A stretch of DNA of 64,000 nt from Isoetes taiwanensis (lineage: Eukaryota > Streptophyta > Lycopodiopsida > Isoetales > Isoetaceae): contig JAJEKV010000059.1 of the NCBI GenBank assembly GCA_021234155.1, forward strand, positions 2,682,182-2,746,181. The letters run 5' to 3'. Both the position numbers and the translations under genes were made by a program. A model generated the notes under the pieces. That model made no database searches. It was not told the origin of the DNA and saw only the letters and a program-made list of their open reading frames with translations. The first letter of the stretch is position 1. Each line of letters opens with the position of its first letter. Below are positions 54,319 to 63,671 of this stretch, one piece after another.

Positions 54319-57300
54319 GGAAATGCTGCCTCCAGGCTTTTAATTTGAAATGTACATGGATTGAATGAAAATACCATCATTAGTAATGATGCATTGTTCC
54401 AAGAATATGATATATTGGCCTTCATAGAGACATGGGAATCAGAGACCAGCAGGTTATTGGCAATTCCTGGATTTGATATTATTGATTCAGTTTGGAATCC
54501 CATTGGAAACAGCAGAAGGAGATGGGGTGGGATAGCATGCTATCTATGCGAAGAAAAACATTGTAAAATCTGTCACAATGGAGAGGAAAGATGAATACGC
54601 GCAGTATGTTTGGCTCAAAATTCACACAAATAAGACAGATATATACTTTGCAATTGCTTACTTCGCGCCATTAGATCCACAACCTGCTGCTGTCTATTCA
54701 AAAAAAGGCTTGAATGCCAATGACCCTTTTCTTCATTTAGCCTCTGACATTTTGAATTATCGGCAAAAAGGATCGGTTTTTCTAGCGGGTGATTTAAATG
54801 GCAGAATCAGTTACATGCAAGCCACGTTGCTATCAGGGGAAGGCAGTGATTTATGGTCAAATGAGTTAACTGCAGAACATGATGCTTGGCCAAGAGCGTC
54901 TGTAGACTGCATGCACAATAAGATGGGAAGGCATGTTCTTGCGTTATGCGAATCATTTAATATGATAATCTATAACGGCCTTCAAAAATATCCTGGCTCT
55001 GGAGGATTTACATGTTTCCAGCCCAATGGTTGTAGCACCGTTGATTTGCTAATTGGTGAACCAGCCAATACACATCTCATATCTGGATTTAGAGTGATGG
55101 ACAGGATTCCGGACTCAGACCATGCACCCTTGCACATCTGTTTGGATACAAAATGTAATAGAAGCCCGGTACCAGTATTACCACAACCGAAATTAAAGGT
55201 GAGCTATAAACTAGCATCTAAGTATGAAGATGGATTGGCGCAAAAACTGGAAAACATAATATGGGATGACAGCCAAGAAAGATATATGCAGATTCAATGC
55301 TTGATACAGGATGTAGCGTCCTCTGTGTTTGGGTATACAAGGCCGCAGGGGCAAAGGAAAAGAGATAGCAAATGGTTTGATAGAGAATGCTTGGATGCTA
55401 AGAGGTTATTTAAACAGAGCAAAGATATGCGTGATCTGAAAAACTATAAGAATATAGTAAAGAGGAAGAAAAGAGCATGGCTACGGCAGCATCAAGAGAC
55501 GGTTATGAATGAACAAGAGATAGTCCAAAAAAGTTTTTTAACAGATGCAAAAAACATACAGGCATAGGTAATATACAGAAGGATGACCTCTTCAATTTGG
55601 TAAAGACTTTATATCAGACTATTCATGAAGAAGGCTTTACACGTAGTGGAGAGACATCATTGCTTTTTACTCACGCAGATGTTTCTGATGCGCTTAAACA
55701 TATGGCAAATGGTCGAGCATGTGATTCAAATGGGCTGACAATTGAGCTTCTGAAATGGGGAGGATCCAAGTTACATGAAATTCTCGCTGACATATGTAAC
55801 GATGCGTTACGAAATGGATTTCCAGATTCGTGGTGCTTAAATAGAGTTGTACCTATTCATAAAGCTGGTAGCAAAGATGATGTGCGGAATTATCGGACCA
55901 TTTTGGTAAGCAATGTCTTCTGTAAATTATTTGCATCTATGTTGGAAAGGAAACTATCGCTATGGGCAGATGAAAATCATGCTCGGGCTTTTTGTCAAGC
56001 AGGTTTTAGAACCGATCACTCTACTTTGGATCATTTGGTTACATTGCGAGTATTATCTGAAAGTGCAAAGGGTGCTGGTAACAAAAGATATCTTGCCTTT
56101 ATAGATCTTACTAAGGCCTTTGATACAGTAAAGAGGAAGGATCTTGCATACAGACTGGAAATGCTACAAGTTCCAGAGGAACTCCGTTATGCAGTTGCAT
56201 GCTTATATGAAAGGGTGTTAGTAGAACTGTCTTTTCCATTTACAGGGTCAGAAAAGGTGCAAAAATACGATTGGGGTGAAGCAAGGTTGTCCTTGTTTGC
56301 CAACTCTCTTTGGGTTGTTCATAGATGAACTAGAAAATTGGATGACGAGACTCGGAGGGTTAGGAGTTCATTTGGGAAGATATGCCTTGCAGCTTCTGCT
56401 TTTTGCTGATGATATTGTTTTGATCTCAAAGAGCCCTACTGGACTGCAACGTCATTTAGATGTATTATGTGGCTTTTGTGAAGAAAAAAGCATGAGGATA
56501 AATCCCGATAAATAAAAAATAATGGTACTAGGAGGTCGGGATACCACATCTTTTTATGTAGGTGGTGTTCCACTTGAACAGGTTACGAATTATAAATATT
56601 TAGGAATCGAGGTGTCCAATAATTATAAGTGGACATTGGCAGCCCAGAAACGTGCATCAGGTGGTCTTAGAGCATTTTATGCTATGATGAATCAGTGTAA
56701 AATCAACAACTTTGAGCATTGGAGACTAAAGAAGCTCCTTTTTTGGGATACAAGTTAAAACAGTGGTTCTGTATGGAAGCCCGGTTTGGGGGCCAGGCTT
56801 GTCCTTAAAGGGGTGGAGTGATATAGAGAAGATACAGAAAAGATTTTTGATTGGTGAGTTGGGAGTAAAGGTGCAAACTCCTTATTGTATGATGTTGGCT
56901 GAAACAGGTCTACTACCTCTTGAGGTGGAGGCGTTGTGCAGAACCATCTCATTTGTTAATAGGGTTCTAGATATGGATACCGAATGGTTACCTCACCAAG
57001 CCCTTATGCATAGCACAACCGGTTGGTACTCTGATGTTAAGCGATGGGCAAGGAAGTGGCTTGACGATGATAATTGGCCTATATCCCGGAAATTTGAAGA
57101 GATACATGAGTATGTAGCTGCACGAGCAATTCGTAAACTTTGGAGAGTAGAGGATGATAAGGATGTGAAGAAAAAATTTTATTTGACTAATTTAAATGAT
57201 TTGGCAGAGTACAAAGAGCAGCCTTATCTACTCTCAAATATCAGCAGGAAAAAGCGAGTGCTTATTTCGCAAATGAGATTATCATCTCATAACTTGCGAA

Positions 57301-57575
57301 TTGAGACTGGTAGATGGGATGATACGCCTCATAATGAGCGGTTTTGTCCAAGTTGCTTAGAACCAGCTATTGAAGATGAAGAACACGCACTCTTGAAATG
57401 CACAGCATATGACCAGGCTCGATATGGCATCATAGCTTCAACACTTGGTGAACTATTTCTTTTGTCTGCACATACTCTGTTTTCATATTTTAGAGACCTT
57501 TCGAAGGAAAGAGAAGATATAATTGAGCTTTTTGCTCTTATGAGCAATTTTGACATTGACAGCGCGCTGAATTAA
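54319..57575 (+). pseudogene. LINE ORF2: endonuclease, reverse transcriptase, zinc knuckle (right copy)
   Basis: Several frames carry consecutive domains: the endonuclease (NVHGL, LAFIETWESETSR, FLAGDLNGR, DSDHAPLHI), the reverse transcriptase (YLAFIDLTKAFDTVKRKDL, MKQGCPCLPTLFGLFIDELE, FADDIVLISKS) and the C-terminal knuckle CPSCLEPAIEDEEHALLKC. A TGA replaces the Trp of the WNVHGL endonuclease motif. Frameshifts occur near 54,590, 55,570 and 56,300, with further breaks near 56,516 and 56,760. As in the left copy there is no ATG between the ORF1 stop and the endonuclease. Confidence 0.92.
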
Positions 57576-57661
57576 GTGCCAATGTATTGATAACCATTTT
57601 GTATTCTTCGCCATAGAGGCCTGGGGGCCTAAATGGCTTGATCAATATATTAAATTAAATT

Positions 57662-57880
57662 AACAGTTTCAAACCCCTTTTTACACAGATGTATTTTAAA
57701 GAGAAAAGCAAGCGTGCTGATCTGGTATTCCAACTGGTGAATAGCACACCTTATTCGCTCGAAGATCTGGACAGGTGGATGGATATGTATGACAGGAGGA
57801 GCATTCAAGCGTTCCATTTGGATGGTCTTATTCTGGTCGAATTGGGCCTAGACCCGGATGATCGTATTGTGGTCGACTGA
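57662..57880 (+). pseudogene. Small coiled-coil protein gene, right member of the pair, 3' part
   Basis: Resumes immediately after the LINE: NSFKPLFTQMYFKEKSKRAD, STPYSLEDLDRWMDMYDRRS, IQAFHLDGLILVELGLD, ending IVVD and TGA. It aligns with the end of the paralogue (NNLKPVFRSLL, TTYPAKDLDGWL, LVDVWLDME). The C-terminal DLDxW and the Leu-rich end are the most conserved part of this unknown family. Confidence 0.72.
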
Positions 57881-58423
57881 ACTACGCATGCTGCATAGAC
57901 TGCTCGTGATGTTTTGGCTAAGTATTATATTTTGTTTGTTATATGTTTTTGCTTCTATGTATGTGATAAGTCAATAAGTATGTAATCCCCTTCTTCTGAA
58001 TAGAGAACTAAGATATATAAAGTAAGTTGCCTCGCGCTTCGCGCGAGGCAACTTACTTTTTTGTCTCCCAATGTAAGGGCACTGCAAGGACACTAGGGCA
58101 CTGTAGGGGTCGTACTGTAGGTGCACTGGAGCACTGTAGGGGCACTGGGCTGTACGCTCTGGACTGTACCTCATGCCTGGCATTGTAGAATCACTGTAGG
58201 AGCAGTAATCGCGCCACGCGCGAGCATGCACCATGCGGTTATGCACAGCGTCTTGGGCTTAGCATCAAGTATATACGTAGTGTATATACAGGGTATGTAC
58301 ATTATTTCTCAATAAATTGCTTCCTCCGAATTACATTGTCTTCGTCTCTTCTGGCTTCTTGTCACTCCTCCTTGGCTGCGTCTCTTTCCTCCTCTTGTTC
58401 TTTGTCAACTAGCTTCCTTCTCA
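57881..58423. other. Intergenic with a terminator-like hairpin and a small minisatellite
   Basis: No gene. 58,019-58,058 is a perfect stem AAGTAAGTTGCCTCGCGC / GCGCGAGGCAACTTACTT with a TTC loop and a T-run. From 58,075 to about 58,205 degenerate GGGCACTGTAGG units recur about eight times. Confidence 0.75.
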
Positions 58424-58999
58424 ATGCTGACTATACGAGAGCATGCTCGCTGGGATGAGGAGGACTGCCTGCAATCATGCACGAAAACGAATGGTCGCGG
58501 TTTGGTCGATGTTTGTAGCGACTTCTGGGAGTATTGCAAATGCAACAGTCCAACCAGGGAGCTTGCAAGGCAGCTGCTCAACTTCATTCTCGGCCGCTAT
58601 GGTGACCGGCAGATACCACTTAGAAGGATTGATCCAACTCACGCAATGCTTTGTCTCACTGCTTTAGGCATGACTGACCCCCCTCCAGATTTGAATGAAA
58701 GGCTGGAAGAGTTGAAGGACGTGCTCTTCCATGGTTATATGGCCCATTCTCTGAATGACTTCATACCGCAAGTCATTCCTGCTTGCGAAAGGAGCACGGT
58801 CTTGTTTTTCAGGAATGCTTACAATCACCATTACAAAAGTTTTGTGGATGCAGGCCAACAACTCTTGCGTGCCATGCAATTCGAGAACCTGTGGTTGTTG
58901 TCTAGATTCCCCAGCTGGGATGAAATAGGGTGGGACATAGGTTCGCTATGGATGCATAACCCGGGAATCCCAGAAAGCAGGCAGGCACGTCGGATTTAA
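58424..58999 (+). CDS. 191-codon ORF, function unknown
   Basis: An uninterrupted frame from ATG 58,424 (MLTIREHARWDEEDCLQSC) to TAA. It is rich in Leu/Asp/Arg helices (RELARQLLNFILGRYGDRQI, LNERLEELKDVLFHGYMAHS) and has an aromatic C-terminus (FENLWLLSRFPSWDEIGWDI). There is no transmembrane segment and no motif I recognise. It lies downstream of and in the same direction as the right member of the divergent pair, with average-looking coding composition. It may be an accessory transposon protein or a lineage-specific gene. Confidence 0.5.
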   Translation: MLTIREHARWDEEDCLQSCTKTNGRGLVDVCSDFWEYCKCNSPTRELARQLLNFILGRYGDRQIPLRRIDPTHAMLCLTALGMTDPPPDLNERLEELKDVLFHGYMAHSLNDFIPQVIPACERSTVLFFRNAYNHHYKSFVDAGQQLLRAMQFENLWLLSRFPSWDEIGWDIGSLWMHNPGIPESRQARRI

Positions 59000-59489
59000 C
59001 GGGTGCTGAGACTGAGTGATGTGACTACTTGCCACATGTTTCAAAGGAGAAGACAATTTCCGGTGAATGTCCTATGTAGGCTATCTACCAATCTATATAT
59101 CTATCTATCTGTCCACAATCTGATAGTGACAACTTCGCATGGGTTATTTAAAATTAATAAGGTTATCTAGAACTAATAGATCCTAATTAGATCATAACAC
59201 ATACTATTTCCTCATAACACAAACTAATTAGCCATTTCAATCTACTCTGGAAAGTAATAAAAAGACATGGAGCACCCAGTTCTCGCGCTAGGCACGACAA
59301 GAGAACTAAAAAGATTACATTGAAGGATTTTAATGGAAAAGATGTTTGCATTTAAGGGCACAACGCCTGCTTCAACTAAAGGAATAGAAGAAAGGCCCAA
59401 GGCCTGCTTCATCTGTTTACAAAAAAAGCGAACTGGCTTCAAACTGGTTACAAAAAAACTGTTTACAACGACGGCTTCAACCTTGAAGC
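59000..59489. other. No gene recognised
   Basis: AT-rich sequence with a short CTATCTATC run near 59,092-59,112. The minus-strand ORF that enters from 59,634 uses a less plausible frame than the acidic one described next. Confidence 0.4.
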
Positions 59490-59745
59490 CACCTACGGAA
59501 TTCAAGATAATCCTTTGCTGCATCTTTATCCACATCTGAAGCAGCTTCATGGGAGCTCTCCCCGCCAGAAGAGACTTCTTCGTCCACTTCCGACTCAGAC
59601 TCCCATAAGTAATCCTTCCAACGCTGCCTTTCATCTGCTTCCTCGGAATCCAAATCCTCCGTGCAGGTCTCGGAAACTTCGGAGCGCGAGTGGGAGTGGG
59701 AGTGGGAATTGGAGCGCGAGTGGGAGGCTGAGCGGCTTCTTCACG
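59490..59745 (-). CDS. Possible exon: Ser/Arg-His-rich then acidic stretch
   Basis: One minus-strand frame is open without an ATG: SRSASHSRSNSHSHSHSRSE, then EDLDSEEADERQRWKDYLWE, EVDEEVSSGGESSHEAA and AAKDYLEFRR, followed by a GTGGC that could be a donor. Charge clustering of this kind is typical of nuclear proteins and is unlike random sequence. The repeated GAGTGGGAGTGGGA at 59,690-59,710 underlies the SH repeats. Too short to assign; an internal exon is possible. Confidence 0.35.
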
Positions 59746-59879
59746 AACATGTAAAGGCTGGTCTGATTCGTAGGCATTATGATTTCGCTCATAGCGCGAG
59801 TTGAAGTGCGTTCAACTACTAATTAATTTGTTAGCTCTTCTCTCTCCTCACTTCACGTATTTTTAAGTCTTCAAGCTAT

Positions 59880-60102
59880 TATGCAAGCCAGGTCGCGCGT
59901 AGCGCGACTCGGAGGTCACCCACCTCATGCTGAGGTGGGCGACAGCGGACTCGCACTAAGCGCGACTTGGGTTGTCTAAGAGTAAAGACTTAACAATTTA
60001 CTTAAAGATTTAATATCACGAAAACCTTAGAGACCTTGGTGTGCAATCATCTAGACTGAGGTGGGTGACAGCGGACTCACGCTAAGCGCGACTTAGGATG
60101 TC
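59880..60102. repeat. Degenerate tandem repeat (about 129-bp unit)
   Basis: TGAGGTGGG-GACAGCGGACTC followed by TAAGCGCGACTT occurs at about 59,931 and 60,057. The word TAATATCACGAAAACCTTAG (60,010) recurs slightly changed at 60,387. No coding signal. Confidence 0.7.
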
Positions 60103-60349
60103 CAAGGGGGGTTCACCTTAATATCCCGTATGAACCATCTGAGTGTAAGAAGTGGGTTTTTTTTAGACTTTTTTCGTACGAAAATATATGGAGAGGGCTG
60201 TCTTTTTATTACATTTCACACCTTTCTGAGCTCGTATATTTCCTACATGGGTATTTTTCAAGATTTGATGAATCGTATACTAAGGGTTTTTTTGCTACCC
60301 TAGGAACGCAGATGGCATATCCGTATTGTATATGGGTGAATCCCCCGGG
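60103..60349. mobile_element. CCCGGGGGATTC MITE, copy 3 (247 bp)
   Basis: Right terminus GGTGAATCCCCCGGG and a slightly mutated left terminus CAAGGGGGGTTCACC, flanked by the exact 8-bp duplication AGGATGTC (60,095-60,102 and 60,350-60,357). It shares GAACGCAGATGG and TTTTTTCGTACGAAAA-like words with the other copies. Confidence 0.9.
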
Positions 60350-61562
60350 AGGATGTCTAATAGCCTAAAGACTATAAAATATACTTAAAGACTCAATATC
60401 AGGAAAACCTTGGAGACATGTTTTAACTCATAACAGACAAGATGTTATACAGGTCTAGCATGTTTTAGCTGCATGCTACAACATGTTTCATTCAAGATCA
60501 GAAACTCAAGGAAATATTCGAAGCAACAGGAAGCAGATGAAGTTTATAGAAAGCTATTCTTGCTATAAACATCGTCTGGATCCATTGCCTCGACTAATTC
60601 CCTAAGATTCTGATCAAGGAATTAACCTGCTATAGACATGCTGCATGTCTTATTGCGACATCGGGCGACATCGGGCGACATAGGGCGACATCGGGCGTGA
60701 TATCCAGGAATGCGGTTAAGGTTAGTCTCAAGCTAGATCGCTAGAACAATCAGTAAAAATGATTTATGGAAATGGTAAAATTCCTAGTCGAGGGTAGGAC
60801 TGTATATATCAACATCAACACTGGGTTCAAGGTGATTCAGCCAAGCAACATTCGGTATCATAGGAAAAAGATGATCATTCACTCTTTAGCAGAAATCCCA
60901 AAATTTATCCACTAGTCAGGGACACATCAAGACTAATTGACAGTAGTTTCCGGGATGAAAGATTGGAGGGACATGCTTGCCGTGATACTTCGGACTTTCA
61001 AATTTTCAAATTTTCAAAGTTCCAAGAGCAACGGTAATATCTATACCGGTATATACATATACAGTTGAGTATGGGCATGCGTATGAAATAACAGACGGAT
61101 AATGACCAGCGGCGTTAAAATTCAAGAAATAAAATTTACATAAATAATGCGAACTAGCTAATAGGGGATTATCCAGAAAAAAGGTAAAAATATAGGGGTA
61201 ATAAGTATGTCTAATATAGAGAACACTGACATTAAACATCCTAAAATATCTAGTAGGTACGAAGGACAGAGAATATACCAAAATTAAAGGAAAATTTAAA
61301 TATTCTCACGGCTGGTGACTTGACGGACAAGATGGGTCTGAGGGGTAGGAGGACAGCCATAAGATCTACATAGATCGAACGGTGTCGATCAAATACTCGT
61401 ATGTATATGAAAATTGAGGTGTCTTGAGTATATATAGATTCAGGCGCGCCATAGCCTCATCAACTATTGGCCTCCATACCGCCCTAATTCCCGACCGCTC
61501 CGGCTCCATAGCCGAACTTCACCTAGATTTTTCCTTTTCCTCTGGAATCATCTTTCGAAGCT
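60350..61562. other. Intergenic; four-unit 10-bp minisatellite
   Basis: No gene seen. Four GACATCGGGC units (one GACATAGGGC) occur at 60,658-60,697. The region from about 61,440 to 61,562 has mixed composition just upstream of the cysteine-rich gene and would hold its promoter; no element is assignable. Confidence 0.5.
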
Positions 61563-62117
61563 ATGGAAAAGAAGGTGAACAAGAGGGTCAGAATTAGCGA
61601 CCAGAGGGGCTCGCTAGCAAAGATGTCAGTTGCATGTAAACTAACGAGGATCAGGACTCGTTTGGAAAAGGAGGACAAGATAATTCGTATCAAGAAGCAA
61701 ATCCAAGACGGTGAACTGAAGATCCCGAAGGATATTGGGCCAGCAGAACTTTACTGCGTATGTAAAGATTGTGGATGCCATGAATTGCTATAGCTTAGGT
61801 GTGAGGATTGCAGGCGAATGCACTGCTCATTGTGTTACAGAATACACACTGCGAAGTGGATGGCAAAGAATGGGATAGAGGTTGAACTGGACGAGTGGCA
61901 CAAGGAGTTAGGGCCGAAGGGTGCAGCGGAGGTATCAGCAACAGATCAGAAGGCAAGAACATGCTTTGATAAGCTAACCGAGAGCCGGGAGACCATCAGA
62001 GAGGGAACACACCTGCTAGCAGAAGTTAAACCGACTAGGGAGCCAGATATTAGTTTCTTGAGGTGCGTGGTATGCGAGAAGATAAATCCTACAACAGACC
62101 ATTGTATTGCAGGATGA
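61563..62117 (+). pseudogene. Cysteine-rich (zinc-binding) protein with one internal TAG
   Basis: A single frame of 185 codons from ATG 61,563 to TGA 62,117 is interrupted once, by TAG at 61,791-61,793. The N-terminus is basic (MEKKVNKRVRISDQRG, ARIR-like helices). Then come YCVCKDCGCHELL, CEDCRRMHCSLCYRIH and, near the end, LRCVVCEKINPTTDHC. The spacing C-x-C-x2-C-x-C, C-x2-C...C-x2-C-x3-H suggests cross-braced zinc binding. I cannot name the family. The internal stop lies between the first and second cysteine clusters, so without read-through the zinc module would be lost. Confidence 0.55.
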
Positions 62118-63671
62118 AGACATAACAAGTTGATCCGTGGCAGGAGGGGTGCTGAAAAGGGACAGACATGGAGGAGGCGGGATAGTTAGAGAAAAATTTT
62201 CTTTTGATTTTGAATTTTGTTTTAAATGTTGATGTTTTCGGAATCACTCATCTATAAATTGAGATCTAAATAGCCAGCAGCTGTGCAAGCCTGTTTAACT
62301 ACAGTTATATGGGCAGAGCATGATGTCAACTAACAGTTCAGGATATGGTGATATATCAGGGACCTCCACATGAATGATTAGAATAGCTATGGCAACTAAA
62401 CTTCCAAGAATAGCACCATGTGCTATGGAAGAATTTTGTACTCAAAGTTTAATGAATAGAATTGTGTTTATTGTCATAAGATGTGGGAAACACTAAAGAA
62501 TAGGTAAACTAACCATTGCTTATGTCTGACTGACACTCGAAATATAGCTATGACAAATGGCTTACAAATCACAGCTCAGGATTGGTGATACATTATAATA
62601 TAATTAGGATTGCATTCCTAGACACTATATGTAAAAGACTTGTAGAATAATTGTTAAAAATGTTTATAGTACTAGTGATATAATTTAGCTATACTATAGT
62701 CATGTTACACTCATGTTATGGAATAAACTATAGATGAAATATGACACAATAAGGACAGTAGGGTATTACAAATACAATATAGATACACACTATGGGACGA
62801 GAAGGTACGAGATAAGTATGTAAAATCACATAAGGGAATACAGGTACATGAGTATATAAGGACCGACGGACAAAAAACATGTGAGACAACAATAGATGTA
62901 ACCAAGCATGACAAAGGGGGCCACAGAAGCCTGTGAGGTGAATATCTCCCGACGGATCGGAGTACTGTCATAGAAACCACGTAAAAACACGTGGCGGAGA
63001 CGTACGTAGATGATCCAGGGGGGCCGCAGAAACCTGCCAGGTGGAGGCCAACCAAAAAGAATAAGCACGGGTCGGAGTACTGTCACAGAAACCACGTGGC
63101 ACCACGTGGCGGAGACATACGCAGACGACCCAAAAAAACAGAAACAAGAACACAACATCTATTGCAAAAACACAAGTATTCGAGGTGGCGAACAACTCGC
63201 CACCCTGCCTATGGAAGACAACCCATGTTGGGCAATCAGTCACACAACCTATAGAGAATCGCAAAGCAGCTATGGTATGGAGACCCCATCTAGGGTCGCA
63301 GAAACACCATAGTTGTGGAGATTCTCGCAGAGGGGATGGTGATCTGAGGAGAACCATCTTGGTACAACAGAAATATAAACAAAATTAACCAACTTAAGTT
63401 GGGGTAACAACTATAGCTAATCAACAGATGACAATCCCAAAAATGACGACATAAGTTATAACGAAAAAGTATGTTACAGAGTATCAAACAACATTCACCC
63501 ACTAACAGAAATAATGACAGAAATAATGACACCGCCACCCGAAATAGTAGGACGCCAAAGGGGATTCAAAATTCAAAATCATCGGGATTCAAAAACAGCA
63601 GAAGCAAGAGCAGCAAGTAGAGGCACCGCAAGATCAGAAAGAGAACAGCAGACGCACCAATCGATGGCAAG
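62118..63671. repeat. Non-coding; direct repeat of about 115 bp upstream of a coiled-coil ORF
   Basis: No gene in 62,118-62,880. At about 62,910-63,125 two units share GGGGCC-CAGAA-CCTG, TCGGAGTACTGTCA-AGAAACCACGT and ACACGTGGCGGAGACRTACG. Such monomer-like repeats in front of an ORF1-like gene recall LINE 5' leaders. Confidence 0.6.

Larger units (their letters stand above)
53489..57661 (+). mobile_element. L1-like LINE, right copy, full length
   Basis: The element contains a short 5' leader, ORF1, ORF2, a hairpin GGCCTGGGGGCC and an AT-rich ATTAAATTAAATTAA tail. It is flanked by AACAG (53,484-53,488 and 57,662-57,666). The flanking protein-coding sequence becomes continuous with its paralogue when the element is ignored, which fixes the boundaries. 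It is related to, but clearly diverged from, the left copy. Confidence 0.9.

Noticed and set aside
59242-59634. 130-codon minus-strand ORF
   Set aside because: Its frame overlaps the more convincing acidic Ser-rich reading and continues into AT-rich non-coding DNA.
5388-61793. UAG reassigned to a sense codon in this organism
   Set aside because: Several in-frame TAGs occur, but in two cases the paralogue has Trp, in one the H3 consensus is Gln, and TGA and TAA interrupt equivalent ORFs as well. No single amino acid fits, so decay (and read-through in the LINEs) is simpler.
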